From JBAROU01 sp049642385 (GTDB lineage Bacteria > Chloroflexota > Dehalococcoidia > DSTF01 > RBG-16-68-14), in the NCBI GenBank assembly GCA_049642385.1, contig JBAROU010000257.1, positions 1 through 13,889 on the forward strand: DNA of 13,889 nt, given 5' to 3'. The translations under genes and the position numbers were made by a program. Under the pieces are notes generated by a model. That model worked only from the letters and a program-made list of their open reading frames with translations, was not told the origin of the DNA and did not search any database. Below, piece after piece: positions 1 through 6,351 of this stretch (position 1 is its first letter; each line of letters opens with the position of its first letter).

Positions 1-1
1 G

Positions 2-418
2 CACAAGGGTTGGTGGGACGCAGTGGATCTCCTCAATGACCCACGAAGCGAAACCCGTGTGATCGCAAGCGCTTGGGTGCCCCCTTCCGAAGTCACTTCC
101 CTGATGCGCATCGCCTCAGCAACGGCATCGCAGTTAGTCATCGAAGCGAGCTCGTCGAGTCACCCATCCGTTGGCTTCGTGCAACTTAGTGCGCACAGCA
201 CGGACGCCGGGTGCCTTGTCGATTTCGTGCGGAATCTTCGCTTGAAGACGATCCGGGCCGGCGGCTCACTCATTCTTACTTCGGCACCTGTGGCTGTCAA
301 ACAAGCCATCGACGTCTGGGGCGAACCAGGGAGTTCGCTCGATTTGATGAAGCAACTCAAGCAGCAGTTCGACCCGAGCGCTACGCTGAACCCCGGCCGC
401 TACGTGGGAGGGATCTGA
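2..418 (+). CDS. glcE: Glycolate oxidase FAD-binding subunit GlcE, C-terminal part (5' end outside window)
   Basis: The frame is open to the left edge (residues HKGWWDAVDL... before the first GTG at 23), so this is the last ~138 residues of a longer protein and the GTG at 23 is not a real start. The closing segment, with FDPSATLNPGRYVGG, is the typical end of the FAD-linked oxidase C-terminal domain found in GlcD/GlcE/D-lactate dehydrogenase proteins. The short upstream part fits the compact GlcE subunit rather than GlcD. GlcDEF oxidises glycolate to glyoxylate at the membrane; GlcE supports the flavin subunit and passes electrons to GlcF. The glcF start follows the stop by 3 bases, which supports the subunit assignment. 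It could instead be another short FAD-binding oxidoreductase paired with a GlcF-like protein. Confidence 0.8.
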   Translation, partial: HKGWWDAVDLLNDPRSETRVIASAWVPPSEVTSLMRIASATASQLVIEASSSSHPSVGFVQLSAHSTDAGCLVDFVRNLRLKTIRAGGSLILTSAPVAVKQAIDVWGEPGSSLDLMKQLKQQFDPSATLNPGRYVGGI

Positions 419-421
419 AGC

Positions 422-1717
422 ATGCCCGAGACGTCGGCGATCGTGGACCGCCCTTCGGCGGAGGACATGAGCCAGTGCGTGCACTGTGGCTTCTGCCTCC
501 AGCAATGCCCTACCTACCTCGAGCTCGGGCTGGAGACCGACTCACCGCGCGGGCGAATCCACCTGATCCGCGCCGTCGCCGAGGAGCGCGCCGAAGCCAC
601 GCCGTCGCTCGTCGGGCACCTCGATCTGTGCCTCCAGTGTCGCGCCTGCGAGACCGCCTGCCCGTCCAGCGTACCCTTCGGACGGATCATGGAGTCTGGT
701 CGCGCCATGCTGGTGCATCAGGGCAAGGTGCCTTTCGCCTGGCGGCTACGCATTGCGCTCCTGCGGCAGACGCTAGGCTACCCGAAGCGACTGCGGGTGC
801 TGTTCTCGTTCCTGCGCCTCTACCAACGATGTGGGCTCCAGCGGCTCACGCGCAGCGGCATCGTTCAACGCTTCTTGCCCAAGAGCCTAGCCGAAGCCGA
901 GATGATGCTTCCGAATGTGCCCGCTCACCCGTTCGAGCTGGGTTCCTCGGCGCCACACACCGCGAATACAAGCCGGCGCGTCGCGATGCTGACGGGGTGC
1001 GTCATGCCCCACATGTACCCACGCACCCACGAAGCCACCGTGCGCGTGCTCGCTCGCAACGGCGTGGAGGTCATAGCACCGCCGGAGCAGCGCTGCTGCG
1101 GCGCGCTCAGCCTGCACGCCGGCGACCGCCGCACAGCGCGTGAGCTGGCCCGGCGCAACGTCGACGCGTTCCTCGACGCTGGTGTCGACGCCGTGATCGT
1201 GAACTCGGCCGGCTGCGGCTCGACGCTGAAGGAGTACGACGACCTGCTCGAGCACGACCCCGCGTACGCCGAGAAGGCGCAGCGCTTCTCAGCGCTGGTG
1301 CAAGACGTCACCGAGTACCTTGTGTCGCTTCCCTTCCAACCACCAAAAGGCGTCGTGCGCGAACGGGTCACGTACCAGGACTCGTGCCACCTCGTGCACG
1401 CGCAGAAGGTGCGCTCCGCTCCGCGCGAGTTGCTGCGCGCCATCCCCGGCCTCGACCTGATCGAGATGACGACGCCCGACCGCTGCTGCGGAAGCGCGGG
1501 CATCTACTCGTTCGCGCAGCGCGAGATGTCCCTGCGGCTGCTCGACGACAAGATGCGCGACGTCGCCGCTACTGGCGCGCCGACTATCGCCACAGCGAAC
1601 CCCGGCTGCATGCTCCAGATCGAGACTGGCCTGCGGCGCGAACGCCGCCCGGGCCGCGCGATACACATCATCGAGCTGCTGGATGAGGCGTACCGCGCGG
1701 AGGCGGACGAACGATGA
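422..1717 (+). CDS. glcF: Glycolate oxidase iron-sulfur subunit GlcF
   Basis: 431 aa, close to the usual GlcF length. The N-terminus has two 4Fe-4S motifs, C19-x2-C22-x2-C25-x3-C29-P and C70-x2-C73-x2-C76-x3-C80-P. Two cysteine-rich CCG domains follow, with CC at 225-226 (RCCGALSLHAG) and 355-356 (DRCCGSAGIYS), plus the associated NSAGCG, DSCH and NPGCM elements. This is the layout of GlcF and the related succinate/heterodisulfide-reductase-type electron carriers. Known role: carries electrons from the flavin subunits towards quinone during glycolate (or lactate-type 2-hydroxyacid) oxidation. The start is chosen by GGAGG about 10 bases upstream, inside the glcE 3' end. The last four bases (ATGA) overlap the next start, which suggests translational coupling. 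Confidence 0.92.
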   Translation: MPETSAIVDRPSAEDMSQCVHCGFCLQQCPTYLELGLETDSPRGRIHLIRAVAEERAEATPSLVGHLDLCLQCRACETACPSSVPFGRIMESGRAMLVHQGKVPFAWRLRIALLRQTLGYPKRLRVLFSFLRLYQRCGLQRLTRSGIVQRFLPKSLAEAEMMLPNVPAHPFELGSSAPHTANTSRRVAMLTGCVMPHMYPRTHEATVRVLARNGVEVIAPPEQRCCGALSLHAGDRRTARELARRNVDAFLDAGVDAVIVNSAGCGSTLKEYDDLLEHDPAYAEKAQRFSALVQDVTEYLVSLPFQPPKGVVRERVTYQDSCHLVHAQKVRSAPRELLRAIPGLDLIEMTTPDRCCGSAGIYSFAQREMSLRLLDDKMRDVAATGAPTIATANPGCMLQIETGLRRERRPGRAIHIIELLDEAYRAEADER

Positions 1718-2202
1718 GCAACCGGTTTTACGCACTGTGGGCGCTCGCCGTCGCGCTAGCGCTGATCGTTCCGATCGCGATCCCGTACGCACTCTGGTCA
1801 CCCCCTGAGACAGGACCGGGCAGCTGGGTAGGGCCCGCAGACGCCGTGTTCGGCCGGTGGGCCCGCTCGCAAGTCGAAGGAACGCGGTTCGTCCCCAACA
1901 GTGTCGAGGTAGACACCGGACCGCTCCTGCGTGCACCCGTGGCGTGCGACGGGCCGGTGGCGATGCATTCCCTCCCGCGCCGCTACACGGCGACGGTCAC
2001 GCTACGCGGGCCGTATGGCCTGCCACTTGAGTCGTTCGAGGTGACATGCTCAGGCTGGTCACGCGTGAGCGGCAGCGAGACGAGCGCGCTTGCGCTGACC
2101 GTTGCTGCCCTTCTCGCCGGTACTATCGCCGTCTCGATGCCGTTTGGCTACGTTTGGCTGCGGCACGTGCTTTCGAGACGTCTCACCTCCGAACCCGCAT
2201 GA
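1714..2202 (+). CDS. Hypothetical two-helix membrane protein
   Basis: 162 aa; I do not recognise the family. It has a hydrophobic helix at about 7-28, an extracytoplasmic-looking middle of about 95 residues with two cysteines (C78 and C112) that could form a disulfide, a second helix at about 124-148, and a short basic tail (LRHVLSRRL). The likely topology puts both termini in the cytoplasm and the middle loop outside. It overlaps glcF by 4 bases at its start and the phosphorylase gene by 4 bases at its end, with GGAGG about 10 bases before the ATG, so it is expressed as part of this operon. Coding-like composition and both ATGA junctions support a real gene. A role with the glycolate oxidase is possible but nothing in the sequence shows it. 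Confidence 0.8.
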   Translation: MSNRFYALWALAVALALIVPIAIPYALWSPPETGPGSWVGPADAVFGRWARSQVEGTRFVPNSVEVDTGPLLRAPVACDGPVAMHSLPRRYTATVTLRGPYGLPLESFEVTCSGWSRVSGSETSALALTVAALLAGTIAVSMPFGYVWLRHVLSRRLTSEPA

Positions 2203-2915
2203 CGCCGATCCACATTCACGCGCAGCCCGCCGACGTCGCGCCGATCGTTCTCCTGCCCGGCGATCCCGGCCGGGCGAGCCACACCGCCAAGCGACTCGAA
2301 GGGGTGCGCTGCTACAACGAGTTCCGTGGCTTGCTCGGTTACACAGGCTCGTACAAAGGGGCCACGATCTCTGTACAGACGACAGGTATGGGCGGGCCGT
2401 CCGCGGCGATCGTCGTCGAAGAGCTAGCGCTGCTCGGCACGAAGACCGTGATCCGCATCGGTACCTGCGGCGCGACACGATCTGACATCGAGCCGACCGA
2501 CCTGATCGTAGCCACGTCCGCCTGCCCGCTCGACGGCACGACGCGCCAATACCTTGGCGACGAACCGTACGCGCCGACCGCGACGTATCGTGTCGTGAGC
2601 TCGCTCGTCGCCGCCGCCGAGCGAGCCGGTGCGCGGCATCACGTTGGCCTGCTGGCGTCGGAGGACGCGCTCTACGCCGTCACACCCGACTGGCAACAGC
2701 GCTGGGCCGCACGAGGCGTGCTGGCCCAGGAGATGGAGGCGAGCGCGATCTTCACCATCGCCGCGCTGCGTGGGCTGGAGGCGGGTTGCCTGCTCACCGT
2801 CTCGAACAGCGCGGGACAACACGAACGGCTGCGCGACGAAGATCTCCTGCCCGCCATCGATCGCATGGTCGACGTGGCGCTGGAGGCGGCAGTGGCGCTG
2901 AGCGGCGCAACGTAG
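2199..2915 (+). CDS. Nucleoside phosphorylase of the PNP/UDP family (purine nucleoside or uridine phosphorylase)
   Basis: 238 aa from the ATG at 2199, a usual length for the hexameric NP-I family. Family marks: phosphate-binding GDPGR (21-25), the nucleoside phosphorylase signature TGMGGPSAA with RIGTCGA (62-92), and ribose-binding EMEAS (178-182). The reaction is nucleoside plus phosphate to base plus (deoxy)ribose-1-phosphate, in the cytoplasm, for salvage. The position after TVS that is the catalytic Asp in E. coli DeoD (TVSD) is Asn203 here (TVSNS), so 6-aminopurine use may differ and a uridine-phosphorylase-like specificity is possible. The frame is open further upstream (ATG at 2046), but that extension lies inside the preceding gene and has no homology-like content. 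The ATG at 2199 starts just before the GDPGR domain and overlaps the upstream stop as ATGA. Confidence 0.88.
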   Translation: MTPIHIHAQPADVAPIVLLPGDPGRASHTAKRLEGVRCYNEFRGLLGYTGSYKGATISVQTTGMGGPSAAIVVEELALLGTKTVIRIGTCGATRSDIEPTDLIVATSACPLDGTTRQYLGDEPYAPTATYRVVSSLVAAAERAGARHHVGLLASEDALYAVTPDWQQRWAARGVLAQEMEASAIFTIAALRGLEAGCLLTVSNSAGQHERLRDEDLLPAIDRMVDVALEAAVALSGAT

Positions 2916-2940
2916 AAGGCCAGCCTCACGGCTGGCCTTC
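2915..2940 (+). terminator. Hairpin at the end of the glc/phosphorylase operon
   Basis: A perfect 11-bp inverted repeat (GAAGGCCAGCC, loop TCAC, GGCTGGCCTTC) begins on the last base of the phosphorylase stop codon. There is no T-run on either side, so this may be a weak or factor-assisted terminator, or an mRNA 3'-end protector. It lies between two convergent genes. Confidence 0.6.
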
Positions 2941-2956
2941 ATCAGGAGGAAACCGT

Positions 2957-2984
2957 TTGAAGGTCAGCTCACGCTAACCTTCAA
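2957..2984 (-). terminator. Second, related hairpin between convergent genes
   Basis: A 12-bp inverted repeat with one mismatch (TTGAAGGTCAGC, loop TCAC, GCTAACCTTCAA). It has the same loop and nearly the same arm as the hairpin 17 bases to its left. It lies 13 bases past the stop of the minus-strand acetyltransferase gene, so it may serve that gene. No clear T-run. Confidence 0.45.
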
Positions 2985-2996
2985 TGACCACATCAC

Positions 2997-3522
2997 CTAA
3001 AGGCGCTTCTCGTACCAGCCGACGTCCCAGTATCGATCGAACTTTCGCCCGACATCGTGCATCACGCCCACGAGCGTGAAGCCGAACCGTTCGTGTAGCG
3101 CGACCGACGCCTCATTGGGAAGCGTGCTGCCCGCGATTGCGACGCGCAAGTCTTCACCTCGCAGCGCATCGAACAGGGCGCCGTAGAGAAGTGTGCCGAT
3201 GCCGCAGCCGGTGGCGTCCGTGGCGCAGTTATACGGTCGTCTCGACGGTGGTGTCGTATGCTCGTCTGTCTCGGAACTGGTGGCTGCCGGCATAGCCGAC
3301 GACCACCCCACCGTCCTCGGCGACGAACAGCCGGTGCCGACCGCGTTCGGAGAACTGAGCGAACCAGGCGCGTCGCTGTTCGACCGTGACGGGCTCGATG
3401 TCGAACGTGATCGCCGTCTCGCGGACGTAGTGGTTGTATATCTCGGCGATACGCGGCACGTCATCGGCACGCGCGGTCCGGATCAGAGCGGTCGTTACGG
3501 GAACGGTGGGGGACACCTCCAT
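2997..3522 (-). pseudogene. GNAT N-acetyltransferase (phosphinothricin acetyltransferase-like), frameshifted
   Basis: Two reading frames together give one GNAT protein of about 174 aa. The first part (ATG at 3522) runs IRTARADDVPRIAEIYNHYV... to GYAGSHQFRDRRAYDTTVETTV and stops at TAA near 3229. The second part continues one base over: CATDATGCGIGTLLYGAL, then LPNEASVALHERFGF and WDVGWYEKRL. Removing one A from the minus-strand GTATAAC (plus-strand TT at 3229-3230) restores VY-CATDATG-CGIG, the usual beta4/acetyl-CoA pyrophosphate-loop junction. The family resembles Pat/Bar acetyltransferases, which acetylate small amines with acetyl-CoA. The loop carries Cys where Arg/Lys is usual (GCGIG for GRGIG), perhaps a further sign of decay. 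A sequencing or assembly error is an equally good explanation. Start codon support is weak, with no clear Shine-Dalgarno. Confidence 0.75.
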
Positions 3523-3579
3523 GAGTGCATCGTACTAGAGCCCGGCCCGCGAAAGCCGCGTCATGGCGTTACGTTTGGG

Positions 3580-5163
3580 TTACGTTCGGGAGAAACCGAG
3601 ATGGGCCACCACGCTATCGATCTGCTCGCCCAGGGGCAGCGCCGTCTCAATGACCATGTGGGAAGCGGGCGGCAGCTCATCGACCGGCTCTCGGCGCTCC
3701 TGTTGCGCCTGATACACCTCCCAGCGCCCGTCGGAGACCACGCGCGTGGTCTCCCGGCGCTGGCTCAGCCGCTCCCAGACGAGCGACTCGTCCGCCTCAC
3801 ACTCCAGCGCCAGGAAGCGCGCACCTGTCGCCTCGGCGAGCCGCATGGCAGGCGCTCGCTGCGCTTGCCGCAGGTACGCCGCGTCCAGGATGACTGGCTT
3901 ATCGCGATCGAGCCAGGAGCGCGCTTCATCCAGCAGCGCCCGGTAGGTGCGGTCGGTGGTTTCAGCGTTGTAGATGCCCGTGTCGACCGGTTCAGCGTGC
4001 GGTTCCATCGGGTCGATGCCCAACAGCCGCTTGCGCGTGACGTCGGACGATAGGATCACCGCGCCAAGCCGCGCCGCGAGTGCGTTTACCAGGTAGCTCT
4101 TGCCGCTGCCGGTAACGCCGATCGTGATCAGCAGCGTGCGCGGCGTGAGGTGCGTGGCGTACTCGTGCGCGAGCTCGAAGTAGCGGCGCGCGCCCTCGGC
4201 GACCTCGTGCTTTTGCGCCCCATCGATCTCCGGCTGATCGAGCTGGAAGCCGTCGACCTTACCGCGAACGTAGGCTCGATAGCATTTGTAGAATGGCAGC
4301 AGGAGCGGCAACGTGCTGTCCAGCGTCGCGCCGAGGTAGTGGCCCATCAGCTCGTCCGAGTGAGCACGATAACCGCGATACTCCAGGTCCATCGCCAGGA
4401 ACGCTACGTCCGCGGCAACGTCCGAGTACCGGAAGCGCTCGTTGAACTCGATGCAGTCGAAAACGCAGACGCCGTCATCGACGAAGCAGACGGCGTCGCT
4501 ACGCAGGTCGCCATGGCAATCGCGCGCGCGGCCTTCGCGCACACGCTGCGCGATGAGTCCCGCGTCCTGTTGCGCGACCGTCTGGACGAAGGCGCGGATG
4601 TCATCGAACTGGTGCTGGTGGATCGTCCGGCCGATGTAGGCCGCGGTCTGCTCGAAGTTCTCGTGCCAGTTGCCCATCGCTGTCTCGAGGCCACCATAGC
4701 GGTCGATCTCGTCGCTGCGCTCGGACGCCGCGTGGAAGTCTGCCAGGCTACGCGCGACGCGCCCGAGGTGTTTCGATGTAACCGCGCCGCGTTCGAGGAG
4801 GCCCGGCATCATGCCGTCGTCGGGCAGGCGGCGCATCTTCACCGCATACTCGACCGGCTCGCCCACGCCGCCAATCTTTGCTCCGTCACCCGTCGCGACG
4901 ATGGGCGTCACGCCGAGGTACGTGTCGTCGCAGAGGCGGCTGTTCAAGCGCACCTCCTCCTCGCAGAAGTGGCGGCGCCTTTCGAGCGTGGTGTAGTCGA
5001 GGAAGCCGAAGTCGAGCGGCTTCTTCACCTTGTAGACAAACTCGCCCGCGAGGACGACGTACGAGATGTGGGTCTGACGCAGCTCGACGCGTTCGACGGG
5101 GTGTGGGTAGGCGTCGGGTGAGAGTAGCGCTTCGATGTGGTGGGGCAGAGCGGGAGTGGACAT
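3580..5163 (-). CDS. Aminoglycoside-phosphotransferase-like domain fused to a P-loop kinase/AAA ATPase domain
   Basis: 527 aa. Residues ~1-330 are an APH-like kinase fold of the COG2187 type: TSYVVL-like YVVLAGEFVYKVKKPLDFGFLD with the K-V-K-K stretch near 45-48, CHGD with H217/D219, and VCVFDCIEF with D236 as the likely metal ligand. Residues ~340-527 are a COG0645-type P-loop domain with Walker A GVTGSGKS (349-356, K355), SSDVTRKRL, and a Walker-B-like VILDAAYLR. This fusion is widespread, but its substrate is not established; it is usually annotated as an AAA family ATPase or gluconokinase-like protein. After HGD the usual catalytic-loop Asn is not seen (HGDLRSDAV), so the first domain's phosphotransfer may be altered. 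Only 2 bases separate this start from the upstream stop, so the two genes are probably co-transcribed. No clear Shine-Dalgarno. Confidence 0.85.
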   Translation of the reverse strand: MSTPALPHHIEALLSPDAYPHPVERVELRQTHISYVVLAGEFVYKVKKPLDFGFLDYTTLERRRHFCEEEVRLNSRLCDDTYLGVTPIVATGDGAKIGGVGEPVEYAVKMRRLPDDGMMPGLLERGAVTSKHLGRVARSLADFHAASERSDEIDRYGGLETAMGNWHENFEQTAAYIGRTIHQHQFDDIRAFVQTVAQQDAGLIAQRVREGRARDCHGDLRSDAVCFVDDGVCVFDCIEFNERFRYSDVAADVAFLAMDLEYRGYRAHSDELMGHYLGATLDSTLPLLLPFYKCYRAYVRGKVDGFQLDQPEIDGAQKHEVAEGARRYFELAHEYATHLTPRTLLITIGVTGSGKSYLVNALAARLGAVILSSDVTRKRLLGIDPMEPHAEPVDTGIYNAETTDRTYRALLDEARSWLDRDKPVILDAAYLRQAQRAPAMRLAEATGARFLALECEADESLVWERLSQRRETTRVVSDGRWEVYQAQQERREPVDELPPASHMVIETALPLGEQIDSVVAHLGFSRT

Positions 5164-5165
5164 CG

Positions 5166-6278
5166 TCAGTGGGCGACGTCGGTCAGCGAATGGAAGCCGT
5201 AGGGCTCGTAGAGGCCGAACAGGATGAACTCAAAGATGCCGTAGCCCGTGTGGCCGTCGTACATGGCGCGACAGACGGTCTCGCTCTGGCCCGCAAGGCG
5301 CGCCACCAACGCCGGATCCGTAATGTCCCACGTCTCCCCTTCTATCGCCAGCTCGCCGTGGTACTGACCGTGCCGCCAGAGGTCGCCGGCGTAGGCGTAG
5401 CCGGCGCCCGCCATATGCAGCAGTGAGAGCGGCTCGAGTGTGAGCGTCGACTCGCGACCGTCGGACTGGCGCAGAACGATCGCCCCTCCGTCGAAGGTGC
5501 GCGTGCCCTTCTTCAGGCGAAGGTCGTGGCGGACGACCGAGAGCGGCTCCTGCTTGCGGTCTGCATCGTATGGGTAGAGCCGCGCGGCCGCTTCGTGCCA
5601 GCGCGAACCGTCGTGGTTTTCCGAGACGGTGTACATCAGCGTGTGGTCGTCGAACTGGAGGGGCGCCCAGTTCCAGAAGAAGCCACCCTGCCCATCGCGC
5701 ACGGGCGCGCCGCCGCGATCGCGATCGCCGACGGGCCGGATGCCCCACGAGTGGTCGCGCGCTCCGCGCCATCCCACGGGGTCGACCGCGTGGCGCTCGT
5801 CCCCCACCGTGATCTCGCCGGACCAGCGTCCCGTCTGAGTGAGGCGCGTGTAGTCCATCACGACGCGTGTGCCAGCGCGCCGGAGGAAGTGCGGCTCTTC
5901 GAACGGGAAGGTGCTGCCTTCGAAGGTGAGATCGAAGCTCAGCCCCCACTCGTTCGGCTCGCACCAGACTCGGAAGCGGCGAAGCCCTTCGAGAACTTCG
6001 ACGCCGATCGGGCCGACGGCCGTTCGTGAGCGGTCGCCGCGCAGTTCCCGCGACGCGCGCACGACGAACTGACGCTCGTTGCGCTGGACCAGCGTGGCGA
6101 ACGCGTCGATCACACCCAGGTTCGGGTACGCCCCCATCGCTACGACGAGGAACGTATCGCCGGTTAGGTCGTGGCAATTGAAGTAGTAACGATCGTAGAA
6201 ATTCCGATCGCTAGTAACGACGTTCGCGATCGGGTCGGGCGTCTGGTGGCCTAGATAGTCATCGAGCGGCGTAAGCAT
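5166..6278 (-). CDS. Conserved lipocalin-like protein (DUF7064/DUF7065-type, RDHSWG motif), function unknown
   Basis: 370 aa with no signal peptide or membrane helix. It has the look of the two-domain AttH/CrtC-like (hydroxyneurosporene-synthase-like) beta-barrel proteins: an N-terminal HQTPDPIANV...SDRNFYDRYYFN segment (11-34) and a conserved GARDHSWGIRP (172-182) in the middle. These are common in actinobacteria and Chloroflexota next to lipid or aromatic metabolism genes, but no reaction is established. The HQTP...SDRNFYDRYYFN region is normally very near the N-terminus, which supports the ATG at 6278. That ATG sits directly against the hairpin at 6279-6317, and its GGAG Shine-Dalgarno (6286-6289) lies in the hairpin's arm. 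The family name is from memory of the motif, not a search. Confidence 0.75.
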   Translation of the reverse strand: MLTPLDDYLGHQTPDPIANVVTSDRNFYDRYYFNCHDLTGDTFLVVAMGAYPNLGVIDAFATLVQRNERQFVVRASRELRGDRSRTAVGPIGVEVLEGLRRFRVWCEPNEWGLSFDLTFEGSTFPFEEPHFLRRAGTRVVMDYTRLTQTGRWSGEITVGDERHAVDPVGWRGARDHSWGIRPVGDRDRGGAPVRDGQGGFFWNWAPLQFDDHTLMYTVSENHDGSRWHEAAARLYPYDADRKQEPLSVVRHDLRLKKGTRTFDGGAIVLRQSDGRESTLTLEPLSLLHMAGAGYAYAGDLWRHGQYHGELAIEGETWDITDPALVARLAGQSETVCRAMYDGHTGYGIFEFILFGLYEPYGFHSLTDVAH

Positions 6279-6317
6279 AGAATGGCTCCGATCGCCTTAG
6301 GCGACCGGAGCCATTCT
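6279..6317 (-). promoter_or_regulatory. Long hairpin between the surface-protein gene and the next gene; covers the next gene's Shine-Dalgarno
   Basis: An inverted repeat of 17-18 bp with one mismatch (arms 6279-6296 and 6300-6317, loop TTA) reads AGAATGGCTCCG... against ...CGGAGCCATTCT. On the minus strand it begins 34 bases past the surface-protein stop and ends on the base before the next ATG. The only GGAG in front of that ATG (7-base spacer) lies within the stem. There is no T-run, so it could act as a terminator, a translation block, or both. Confidence 0.7.
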
Positions 6318-6351
6318 AGCTTGCGTGCAGCGAGGGCAACAGGGGCCCGGC

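Noticed and set aside
211..1143. 310-codon open frame overlapping glcE and glcF in another phase
   Set aside because: Arg/Pro/Ala-rich shadow frame typical of high-GC DNA; glcF with its cysteine motifs is the real gene.
3193..5121. Long plus-strand open frames antisense to the kinase fusion gene
   Set aside because: They mirror the real minus-strand gene, have no Shine-Dalgarno or recognisable domain, and arise from GC codon bias.
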